From NCBI GenBank assembly GCA_963971535.1, contig OZ020592.1, forward strand, positions 54,126,150 to 54,190,149: a DNA stretch of 64,000 bases. The letters are read 5' to 3'. Below are positions 50,244-60,081 of this stretch, one piece after another. The position numbers and the translations under genes are program-made. How positions within the stretch are numbered: position 1 is the stretch's first letter; every line of letters starts with the position of its first letter. The notes under the pieces are model-generated. The model ran no database searches, was not told the DNA's origin, and saw only the letters and a list, made by a program, of their open reading frames with translations. Source of the DNA: Notolepis coatsorum. Taxonomy: Eukaryota > Chordata > Actinopteri > Aulopiformes > Paralepididae.

Positions 50244-51650
50244 GGTCTACAGATTGTAAAAATTCTGCTTTTTGCTTACCATGACGTAGGGCGGAGGTAT
50301 CAAGTTGATCGTTGTCATCATGGAGGTGCATAAGCTGCTGGTAGGAAGGCTATCATGCAAGACTATTTTGTCAACATTTACCATTGTGGTCAGTTTTTAT
50401 CTGGTGTTAAACTCTGATTAAAGATGATTCATTTCTCCATCTCTTTACATGATCACGCTAGTATGGAAGTAGCTTTTGCTTACATCACATGAAGCTGTAT
50501 TGCCATTGGTAGAGCTTTGCAAGGTCAGCAGCAGCTGTCAAAGATGAAATTATTGTAACTTTGAGCGCATCACTCAGTGCCAATTTCGAGCAGTGTGTGG
50601 CGCCTCTCCCCATAGAAAAACAACGGCTCAGCCAGTGCTATCTGCCAATCTTTCCAAGCTGTACGTAAACATTGGCCGTTGGCTGATTCTTAAGTCCAGT
50701 TCGATTTTTATTAAAAATAATTGAATAAATCCCAATATCTGCTTAGAAAGTGACGTATGCATCTTTTGAGCCCTGTTCCCTGCGTACAGTATGCAACATG
50801 TATACACAAGGTCTCAGGACACCCTGGCCTACTTAACAATGCCTTGATGACCTTAAGATCCAGACTGACTTGAGCACAATATTAAGCCTACATCACTCCT
50901 CTTTCATATCATGCCTGTGGAAGCACAGCTGTTATGAACCTCTATGGGCTGCGACCTCAAGCCAAAACAAACGCAGCCTCCATGGCTCCATCCTTACACT
51001 TACTGTAGGTACAACTCCTCTCTGCACCCCCCGCCCCAGATGTTATTCTACACAAGCCTGAGAAAACAAGAGCTTGAAGGCAGGGGAGGGAAACAGCGCT
51101 ATCAGAGGTATGCGTGTGTGGGGAGACTTGAACGCTAATTCTTCATGCTTGATGTTGCCAAACTAAATGGCTTTGTGCTTGGGAAGCATACAAATTATGT
51201 ATTTTTGACATAGATAATAAGAAGCCATAAGCATCGTTTCGACCCAAACTTTCTAGAACTTTTAGTCCCAGGAGCTAGATTTCAAGAAACTAAAAGGTTA
51301 ATTCAGCCCATTGTTGTTTGCATTTCCACCGTGGTCTGAAGATCCGCGAAGATTACTGAAGGTGAATTAGTCCGATGATGACGTATGAAGAAGTTCTCCA
51401 GTGCATTCCAGCATCTCGCTAGAACACTGACGGAAGATTTTCTCTGATCGGATTTTCGTGATCACGGTTAAATGAACAGACCAATGTTTCCTGCATACTT
51501 TTGCCAATATATTGGTTGTCGCATTGAGGAATGCACAACAGACCGCACAATGCCCTGGCAACTCACACGAGTCCAGATGACGGGGCTTTGTAGATTGTTT
51601 GGAGTGCAAATCACTCTCTCTGTGCAAGAGTTGTGTTCCAAACTCTATCA
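50244..51650. other. Unannotated 1.4 kb with a shared 120-bp repeat
   Basis: No gene recognised. 51071-51190 matches 56133-56250 (gcttgaaggcaggggaggga; gttgccaaactaaatg; tttgtgct(t/c)gggaagc). Confidence 0.5.
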
Positions 51651-51654
51651 TTAA

Positions 51655-52240
51655 CACATTGGGTGCCAATGACGAGAAATCTTGTTGTTGGCCGCCATGC
51701 GTTGAGTGCCAATGACGAGAAATCTCGTTATTTAATCGTTATGTCTTTTATTAGCGATATCCATACATTTTTCATCCATCCAGCCTCACGTTATCATTGG
51801 GACTGGCTCTGAGCTCAAAAAGGGCAAATACCGCCCCCTATCGTCTCCCGGATGGTATTGCACCCATTGTATTGCAGTCAATGGAAATGCATGAGAGAAA
51901 AAAACTCCGGGCTCCACATTTTACTTCTGAGCCATGTAACCTGAGACTATTGCATTCATTGAGGGGACTGGAAGCAGCGTGGATTATGTGTTTCGAGGTT
52001 GGATCGTTGGATCAATAAACACGATCGATATTTGGAATGGCGATCAGGAATTGGATAAATCTTTTTGCAGAACTTCTGATTTGAGGTAAGAACTTTATTT
52101 GACCAGTCTTGGGGTAATCAGATGTTTTTTCACAGATTTCACAACGTGTCTCATATGTGTGTATGTGTGTGTGCGTAACGTTAGTGCCAGGCAGGGCATA
52201 GATAATCGATTTTTCAGCCTGCTTCTGTCATTGATAAGCG
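51655..52240. mobile_element. TTAA-type element, partial, related to 63500-64000
   Basis: It starts cacattgggtgccaatgacg after TTAA (51651-51654), and tgagtgccaatgacgagaaa repeats near 51703. From 51780 to 52230 it matches the reverse complement of 63500-63975 (ataccgccccctatcgtctc; gttggatcaataaacacgat; atatttggaatggcgatcag). The right boundary is uncertain. No transposase frame is visible. Confidence 0.6.
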
Positions 52241-52261
52241 ACGGTTGTATTAGACACATAC

Positions 52262-52470
52262 ACTAAAAACGGATGGGTCAATTGTTCTATAACCCAATTT
52301 CTTGGTTAATCGTGTTGGGTCAAAAGTCTGGGTTAATTCTCTGAGCATAACCATTATTTGGGTTATTGAGATTTTATTTTGACCCAATTTTGACCCAATT
52401 TGTGAGTTATAATAATTATGGGTCAATTTTCTGAGACATAACCCGTGTGTTGGATCAGAGAGCTGGGTAT
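52262..52470. repeat. Degenerate TGGGTCA/TGACCCA repeat
   Basis: Many direct and inverted copies of gggtcaa, ttgaccc, acccaatt and gggttat occur in about 200 bp. Such tracts are common in fish non-coding DNA. Confidence 0.7.
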
Positions 52471-52539
52471 TTCTGCCGGGATCTGCAAAGCTACACCCCT
52501 CCCCCACTGGGAACTATCGTACGCGGCTTTTGTCTACTC

Positions 52540-53424
52540 CAGTCAGTCAGACGGTCACGTTCACGGTCAACAAACCCTCTTCACGGAATAGACTTCACTG
52601 ACTCAAGGTAAGATCTTGTTTCGTTAGCACAGTATTTATATCTCAACCCATCCATTGTGCCTATAGCGTCGTGTTAACCATGCACTGTGAACGTTGTGGA
52701 ACTAAAATAAAACGTACAGCTAGTCATCAGCTAGTGGCTAGCTGGGACTCGTTACCTAGCTAGCTAGCCACCGCAAGTTGCAACTTAGCTACTCATTTCT
52801 ATAATCGGTTAATCTCTAACCTTGTATAAATTGTTACCGTTCAAGCATGCTACCGAAAGTGACCAAGTCTATGAGTATTAGTTAGGCACTAGCTACATGC
52901 TAGCTACAACAAAGGTTCTGGCTAGTAGCTAGGCCTAGTTAGCCAATACTAGTACTAACGTTAGTTATTGCAAATTTTACCGTGTTTTGGGTTGTAATGA
53001 TACCAGATTAACTGGAGACTATCTATAGCTGTGTAACGTTATATGATTGATATCTTTATTAACCATAATATGTGTAATAAAGCTGTTGTCCTCTCAATGC
53101 GGCGACATAGCTGGTTGTCTAGCTAGCTAGCTACATACTGTGATTTAGCGCCATTTTGAGGTCGACATTTTCCATCATCTCTCTAATGTCCCGCGATTCC
53201 GGCATCAATTTACAACATCCTATACTAAATTAAGCAGTAGACTAGACTGCGGAAGCAGTCTAATGTGGTGAGGCTTTTTACACATGAATTCAGTGCTAAA
53301 TATTCTAGGCTGCTATGTCAGATAGTACTTGGCCTATCGTTCACACATGGCTGAGTACTTGGGCATGAGGCATTAATTAATTGCAGATGTGTTCATTTCC
53401 ACATTGCTTTCTGTTTTGTTTCAG
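52540..53424 (+). other. Predicted 5' untranslated exon and first intron of the SAM gene
   Basis: An exon ending actcaag at 52607 is followed by the donor gtaagat. An intron of about 817 bp ends in the pyrimidine-rich acceptor ctgttttgtttcag at 53424. The transcription start is not defined; no TATA box is apparent in the GC-richer stretch at 52480-52560. The intron contains many copies of gctagct. Confidence 0.45.
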
Positions 53425-53434
53425 GCCAGTCTTG

Positions 53435-54648
53435 ATGGACAGCTTTGTTACAGAAATATTTATTGAGTGGCAATTGCCAGAGCTCACAGACAGTTTTAAA
53501 GGTGAGAATTTTTACTTTCTTGACCATGAAAATGGTCTTTTGTCTTTCAGATAAAGATATCGATGAGGAGGCGTTTCAACTTTTAGATGACGAAACAATC
53601 CGGAACCTCATCCCCAAAATAGGCCCCCGGCTCAAGTTCTCAAAACTTTACAGAGAATTTGTAAGTGATCACTAAGTTAAGAGTTCTAACATATCAAGGC
53701 AGATGGCGTATACATGCTTTAAATGCTAAAGGCTAATTCCTGGTGATGCCAAGTATCTCCTTTCACATTTACGAGTAGCACACAATATAAACGCTTCATC
53801 CACTTATATCCAATGTTGTGAGGGAGTTTGTAGCAGAACATTTTCTTTCATTCGGTCTTACAGAAAGCACTTGCAAGGAGAACATAACGACAACCAGGCC
53901 TTGGCCCAGCCACCTAACGTACCAAATCAGGCTGCTAACATTTTCAATGGTGAAGAGCTAGTACTTTCTTGACCATGAAAATGTTTCCATGACTAAGCAG
54001 TATTGTTCAGTAGGGTTTCAACACACATGCATGCACACACACATTATTCTGTTCTTCATCTTGGTTCTCATCCTGTTCTTGTCCTGGTCTCTGGTCCTGC
54101 CAGCCTGGTCCTGTGTTGGAGTTTGCTGCCACTGGATGGCACTGAAATTACTGTAAAAGTCTTTCTTTGTTTTCTGTCTTTGTCTTTCAGATCAAGATAT
54201 CGATGAGGAGGCATCACCAGTACCTCCTCTCACCAGAACCAGCAGTACCTCCCCTCACCAGAACCAGTACCTCCCCTCACCAGAACCAGCAGTACCTCCC
54301 CTCACCAGAACCAGCAGTACCTCCCCTCACCAGAACCACCAGTACCTCCCCTCACCAGAACCAGCAGTACCTCCCCTCACCAGAACCAGCAGTACCTCCC
54401 CTGACCAGAACCAGTACCTCCCCTCACCAGAACCACCAGTACCTCCCCTCACCAGAACCACCAGTACCTCCCCTCACCAGAACCAGAAGTACCTCCCCTC
54501 ACCAGAACCAGTAGTACCTCCCCTCATCAGAACCAGTACCTCCCCTCACCAGAACCAGTACCTCCCCTCACCAGAACCACCAGTACCTCCCCTCACCAGA
54601 ACCAGCAGTACCGCTTTTGGAGTCCGCAAAAGAGGGGTGGAGTTCTAG
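53435..54648 (+). CDS. Predicted SAM-domain protein, four coding exons
   Basis: Coding exons 53435-53501, 53551-53660, 53868-53949 and 54191-54648 total 717 bases and stay in one frame (238 residues plus stop). Splice sites are ag|gtgaga, tctttcag|at, ttt|gtaagt, cagaaag|cac, g|gtgaag and tctttcag|at. Residues 1-59 form a sterile-alpha-motif domain (FIEWQLPELTDSF; DEEAFQLLDDETIRNLIPKI; GPRLKFSKLYREF). SAM domains mediate protein or RNA binding; the fish SAM proteins of this type are mostly uncharacterised. The last exon is mainly a 25-bp minisatellite read through all three frames. The acceptor of exon 3 is the least certain choice; the more obvious cag|aaagc would shift the frame. It could be a pseudogene. 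Confidence 0.5.
54205..54613. repeat. 25-bp tandem array within the last SAM-gene exon
   Basis: Units of cctcccctcaccagaaccag plus cagta, with some 22-bp variants, about 16-17 copies. None of the three plus-strand frames of the unit contains a stop codon, so a Pro/Ser/Thr-rich polypeptide results whichever frame is entered. Confidence 0.93.
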
Positions 54649-54658
54649 AGGAAGCAAG

Positions 54659-55012
54659 GTAAGCAAAAAAAAGCCAAATAATGCGCAGCTCCTCCCCCTC
54701 AGGGAATGCTACACCCATTTGCAAGGGGGCAGAACAGGAAGCACAGCCCCCTTCGTCCTTCGCATTGGCTTAGCGGGGCAGGCAAAGCAGCAAACGTAGG
54801 TTGCACCCACAGTGTTTGGTTGCACCACCACCAAGCCAAGGTCTGACAACCAAAGTCCCCCAGGCCCCCATAACCTCTATTTAAACTCGAAAGGCATTGA
54901 GGTTTCCCTCATTTACAAAGACGAGTTAAAAATTTATTAATTAATATGAGTGTGTGTATATGTATATGTGTGAATCGTGTAGAGTGTGTGTTTGTGAGGT
55001 ATTGTGTGTGTT
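54659..55012. other. Downstream of SAM gene
   Basis: A good donor-like gcaaggtaagc lies at 54653-54663, so a longer transcript that skips the stop is conceivable. Otherwise no gene recognised. Confidence 0.3.
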
Positions 55013-55143
55013 AGTGAGTGAGTGAGTGAGTGAGTGAGTGAGTGAGTGAGTGAGTGAGTGAGTGAGTGAGTGAGTGAGTGAGTGAGTGAGTGAATGAGTG
55101 AGTGAGTGAGTGAGTGAGTGAGTGAGTGAGTGAGTGAGTGAGT
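55013..55143. repeat. (GAGT)n microsatellite
   Basis: About 130 bp of GAGT repeats with one gaat variant. Thr-His-Ser-Leu frames on the minus strand are artefacts. Confidence 0.97.
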
Positions 55144-55394
55144 GTGTGTGTATGTGTTTCTGTATGTGAATCTGGGGTGTTTCCATCATTTGCATTGCTA
55201 CAATGAGATGAGGAGACAACAATTAACATATAACTGTGGTTCCTGGGTGGGGTGTGACCCCCGTCGTCTCAGACAACACAGATGGCCTCAATCCACATAG
55301 TTGACCTGAGATTTCTACCCTTAATTAGTTACTAATCATACATTTATAATTTGTGCTTTCTTATGGCAAAAAAAGAGATCATAATACACCTCAC

Positions 55395-55740
55395 CTTCAA
55401 AACCGCTCTCAAAGAGCACCTACGGGTGGCTGCAATTAGAAACTGGACCCTGTAAATGTCCAACCCCCCCCCCCCCCCCCCCACCAATGTACAGTTTCTT
55501 CCCCTTCGGATGTATATATATATATTTTTTTTTTTATTATCTCTTTTTAATACACAGTTCTGTATATCTGTGTGTCTTGTATGTCATAAATGTTGAATTG
55601 ATTAATTGAAAATGGGGGACCCCGATGTAAACAAGACAAAAGTCTTTTTCTGGTCTGCATCCTCTTAGCAGTTGTTTTGTATTGAGCTGTACTGTATTGT
55701 ACCCATTCTGCAATCTGTTAATAAAGTTTTCAATCAATCA
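55395..55740 (+). pseudogene. LINE C-terminus and 3' tail
   Basis: FKTALKEHLRVAAIRNWTL and a stop (55395-55454) look like the end of a LINE ORF2. After a poly(C) run and AT-rich DNA comes a 3' tail with gtctgcatcctcttagcag, attgtacccattctgcaatc and ttaataaagttttcaatcaa. A reverse copy of the tail is at 58027-58160. Confidence 0.65.
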
Positions 55741-55876
55741 ATCAAGGAAACTTCTGAAGTGATATTATAATTAGGCAGTTATGATCTAGGTAGAATCCGT
55801 AATGTGACCTCTGGGTGAAAGAGCCCAGATTAGTATTACACTCTATTTACATGTTAGATGTTTTGGTCCGATGCAT

Positions 55877-56124
55877 GGTTGGAGTTAAGCAGGGTAGGGG
55901 AGGGGTTGCTATTTTCTGGCCACACCTCAGGCTCTGTGAAGAGAGGTTTGGAGAAATTCACACTATATAGCTATATATATACATATATATGTTTAATTCA
56001 CACTATAATACGTTACTATATAGCTATATATATCACAGCTATATAGTAACGTATTATAGTGTGAATTTTCCCAGAGCCTGAGATGTGGCCAACAATAGCA
56101 ACCTATCCCCACTCAACTTCAACC
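55877..56124. mobile_element. Palindromic MITE with nested inner palindrome
   Basis: The outer arms ggttggagttaagcagggta... and ...ccactcaacttcaacc are inverted partners, including ggttgctattttctggcca against tggccaacaatagcaacc and ctcaggctctg against cagagcctgag. The inner palindrome spans about 55998-56068 (ttcacactataatacgttac against gtaacgtattatagtgtgaa). A second start of the inner arm (tcacactatatagctatata) occurs at 55958. No coding capacity. Confidence 0.85.
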
Positions 56125-56132
56125 TACACATC

Positions 56133-56250
56133 AGAGCTTGAAGGCAGGGGAGGGAAACGGTGCTATCAAAGGTATGCGAGTGGGGAGACGTGAGCGCTAA
56201 TTTCTCATGCTCTGTTGCCAAACTAAATGTCTTTGTGCTCGGGAAGCTTT
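56133..56250. repeat. Dispersed 120-bp repeat, second copy
   Basis: Matches 51071-51190 in the same orientation with several substitutions and indels. Confidence 0.75.
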
Positions 56251-57302
56251 CCCTTGTTTTGCTCTTGGCGCTTGTGGACTGCGCTTTCATTTGCTATCGA
56301 CCATTAGGGCAACATGTACTTTGGGGTGAAAACAAACAATGTACGAATGTAATAACCATGCAGCAAAAACAGCGTACTGACGCGGAGTTTGTGAAAAGTG
56401 AATTGTTATTTTACAGACTTCTATTTCTATGTCAGCCAGGCAGGCCAAATATACATAAGACATATTCGGCATACAAGACCATTCTCCACTTGCACAACGT
56501 GAAGTAGGCATTTCCGGTATAAGTCTTCCGGGTTGAGTATAGGGTTCTTCCGGTCCCATCACAATACATAGTCTTCAGCTACTTTTCTCCAGTTATTTAA
56601 ACAACTTTATCGTCACAGAGAGGTAATGAAACGTTTGTATTATAATATTATAGAATGCAACAATCTATTTAATAAGCAAACGTTTGTCAGCAGGGTTTTT
56701 GGGCTGTATTTCATGTAAAAACGTTTACTGTTAGTTAGCCAAATTAGCATTTTAGCTAATATTATGAGACATGATCAATGAATTGCTGTTGTCACCATCG
56801 CGTTTGTTAGACCCCCATATGGACTTGTTTGATAATCAGAAGACATTTTATCATGTTATGCCGATCTGGGAAGCATTATTATGCTGCATGCATGTCTTTT
56901 CTCCGGTTGTTTACCTGCATCAGTGGCTGCTGCTGACCAAATTTCTTGGTGAAGCACAAATTATTATATTATATTATATTATATTATATTATATTATATT
57001 ATATTATATTATATTATATTATATTATATTATATTATATTATATTATATTATATTATATTATATTATATATTAAATTATATTTTTAAAACATCCCCAAGG
57101 CTGCAACACCCCCATTCCTCCCAGGTGTCAGGCTCCTCATTTGCTCCCATTCATTTTGGGGACCATGTTTAAATATCATACTTCTGAAGTATAAACAAAC
57201 TATACTGCTGTGACGATTTCAATAAAACAGACCATTCTGAATGGTACATGCTTGTACAACTGTACAAGCAAAACTGTACATTGGAATATCTAACATGTAT
57301 TT
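56251..57302. other. Unannotated, with (ATATT)n array
   Basis: 56964-57068 is a pure ATATT pentanucleotide array. The flanks show no recognised gene; the frame 56771-57172 runs through the array and has no domain. Confidence 0.5.
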
Positions 57303-57965
57303 TGTCATGGTTTTTGCCTTATTTCACCTTTCTGTGAGGGACAGCTGTCTATTTTTGCTTTATTTCACCTCTCTGTGAGGGATAGCTGTCAATCCCTGTT
57401 CCCTGTGGTTAATTGCCTCATGGGTCGGCAGGTGTGTGGGCTTGATTGCACCTGATGCAGTGCAGCTGTGCCTATGGCCATGTGGAGTCTATTTAAGTTT
57501 GGAGATCGCAGTGTCAACTGCTTTTTCATTTCCTAGTGGTGGCTGTCCTTTTGGTCACTCTCATTATATTGAAGTGTAGTCTGATCTCTGATTCAGAATT
57601 CAGCGTTATGGTAGTCATTCATATTTTAGGCTACTCACGTGATTCTACACATAAACTCCCTTAGTGGAGGTTTATTGTTTTACTTTTTCCAATATAAACT
57701 CCTTTATTAGGAGGTGTCCTTGTGGCTTATTTACTTTTATACTATACCTCTTTATTGAGAGTAGTCCTATTTTTTGGGACTTGATTTATTTTCTTAATTA
57801 CTCACTTTGAGATTTCCACCTGTAAAGGTTGTTTTAATTTGTTTAATTTTTCCCCTCTCCTAAAATATCTGCGTAAGCAGTCTAGTGGTTGTCCGTGTCC
57901 CGGATAACTTTAAGAGTCCCCGTTATCTGCTCATGACCCACACACACACACACAGCCCTCACATA
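57303..57965 (+). other. Possible solo LTR, weak
   Basis: It starts tgtcatggtttttgcc and has a TATA-like ctatttaag (about 57489). ctctgtgagggatagctgtc is repeated from the preceding unit, and the segment ends near ctcatgaccca. No polyadenylation signal or target duplication is evident, so it is only a candidate. Confidence 0.3.
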
Positions 57966-58026
57966 TTTACCACCTTCCTCTGCACGAGGCCACAGATGGG
58001 TTTTATGTAACACAAGGACAATGAAT

Positions 58027-58160
58027 GAATGAAAACTTTATTTAACAGATTGCAGAATGGGTACAATACAGTACGGCTCAATACACACAATTGTTAAGGG
58101 GATGCAGACCAGAGAAAGATGTTTGTCTTGTTTACATCAGGGTCCCCCATTTTCAATTCA
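58027..58160 (-). repeat. LINE 3' tail, minus orientation
   Basis: gaaaactttatttaacagat, ttgcagaatgggtacaatac and ggtcccccattttcaatt are the reverse complement of the tail at 55590-55735. Followed by a purine-rich gagaggag run. Confidence 0.75.
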
Positions 58161-58540
58161 TACCTAAGAGAAGAGAGGAGAGGGAGAGGGAGAGGAGAGG
58201 AGGGGAGAGGAGGAGTTGGGGACACAAGTTCCCAATGCATTGTCCCGTGGGATTATGCCCCCCCCCCTCCCCGCGGCGATATTAATATTTGATTAGAAAC
58301 GCAAGACTTGCCGCGGGCGACTCATGTGGTCCTTACACACACAATGCCACAGCGGGCCAATTAATTCATAATCAACACACAGCTTCTAAAATATATATAT
58401 ATATTTTAAATCCACTCACCACACAACAGCCAAAGCAGTGAGAAAGCACTCACTCGACCGATCTCATCTTCCGTTGAATATTGCAGCTTCTCCATCGTGA
58501 CAAGTCTGACTCGAGACACGTTCTTTTATCCCATGGAAAG
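58161..58540. other. Unannotated flank of the BEL element
   Basis: Contains gaggag-rich and C-rich runs (58165-58275) and no recognised gene. The last five bases before the LTR are gaaag. Confidence 0.4.
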
Positions 58541-59973
58541 TGTAACTGAGGGGTACAATTCCCTGACTGTATTACTAGATATGATACTTACTACCACTAC
58601 CTTTGTACTTTATATTCGGCCACCCAGTACTCGGCATAAATATATTATGATAAACACTCTCACGTAGATGAAACGGATCCAACACAAATGTACGAAGTCG
58701 AAGTAGGCGTTTATTACTACACAGCAATGGTGTGTAGAGCAAGCACTTAATCACTTAATTACATTTATGAATTGAAATAGTATGCACTTTTATGGCAAAG
58801 AGTATTCGTCGGTATATCAATAGAGAATGTCCAATCTCTGATGGCGCAGGTGGTAAATATACGACCTGGAATAGTTAAGGAATAACAGCAATGATACTTT
58901 AATGATTATAAGACTGGATACACTAGGGGGGTTAATCCGGTCGCTTGTAAGACAACAGGAGTAGGAGGGGGGGGGGGTAGAGTCTGGCTGCCTCGTCCGG
59001 CCAAGGGTATCCTGGGTGAACCCACAGTTGTGCAGTTCAATGCGCCAGCGATCCTTGGACCACAGATGAAAGCAGCTGGACTCTCTGTGGGCCGGCTCTC
59101 TCCGGTCCACGGAGGAGAGACGTGAAGCGACCTCGTCTTGCAGAGCGCCTCCTCACCTTGCGTCCTCTCCAGGTGGGGGGGGGTTCCAACACACGGCAGT
59201 GTCGGGGGTCTTTATCCATGGAATAATCACTGTACACAAAGCATAATCCGTGCCTGGGAAGGCGGGCTGTCGTCGGTAGAATAATCCGGTATACAGGTCC
59301 ACTCGCTCGTCGGCTCTGGGGCTCCTCGGATGCAGTCTCACATGGGGTCGACCATCCTGGATAAGCAGCCAGTTTTCTGCCCGAAACGATGGGGTGCTGA
59401 CTACGGTAGTATTCTCACCGCACGAAGCACTATATATTAACAGACTATTATTAGCTTAATAGACTACGTCCAACTCGACGATATAGTGCCAAATATGACT
59501 ATTCAAATATTAATATACACGATGTCTCAATACCGATGGTAGGCCGAACTTGGCCTTACTCCCACACGTGGCGTCGCGGGGAGGCTTTACGTCTGTCACT
59601 CTATTGGAGGGTAAGAAACTGGACTGAAAAGGAAGTCCTACTTTAGTAGCGCAGTATATATACGCACTATGAACAAATAGTACCGTTAGTGGTGCGGTAG
59701 CCAGATTCCTACGCGGAACTAGGACTTGTTCGTACATGTTGAGCGGTACGTTTGAACTGGGTCTGGGGGGTATGGCAGCCTGGCACCAAGGTCTCGACCA
59801 ATAGTAGAATGGAGACTATTATGGGATGTTCAGTAGGCTAGAATGGATATTCAATGCATATTGTACAAGGAATATACAAGGGATATCAAGGAATATTAGA
59901 GAATATACAAATACAATTAAATATATATATATAATAAATATATATATTCGGTTTAATCTGGCCCTTCACAACA
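58541..59973 (-). repeat. 3' LTR of BEL/Pao retrotransposon
   Basis: 1433 bp, reading TGTTGTGAAGGG to CAGTTACA on the minus strand. TATA is at the complement of 59654-59663 and AATAAA at the complement of 58720-58725. On the minus strand it directly follows the BEL pol gene after the purine-rich caatcagggggtggc, a polypurine tract. Near-identical to the solo LTR at 36024-37461. Confidence 0.9.
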
Positions 59974-60081
59974 GCCACCCCCTGATTGGTCCCAGACCTA
60001 ATCAGTTAAGCAGAGACAGATTAATCGCGTTGTCTATTTACACATAAGGGTTTGCTGTAGGGGTCAGTCAACTTCACAAAG

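Noticed and set aside
54167-54514. Plus-strand frame starting at 54167 as the coding frame of the minisatellite
   Set aside because: It begins inside the predicted intron and is out of frame with the SAM exons. The frame entered from the acceptor at 54190 is open and consistent.
56771-57172. 133-codon frame across the ATATT array
   Set aside because: Half of it is the pentanucleotide repeat and the remainder shows no recognisable domain.
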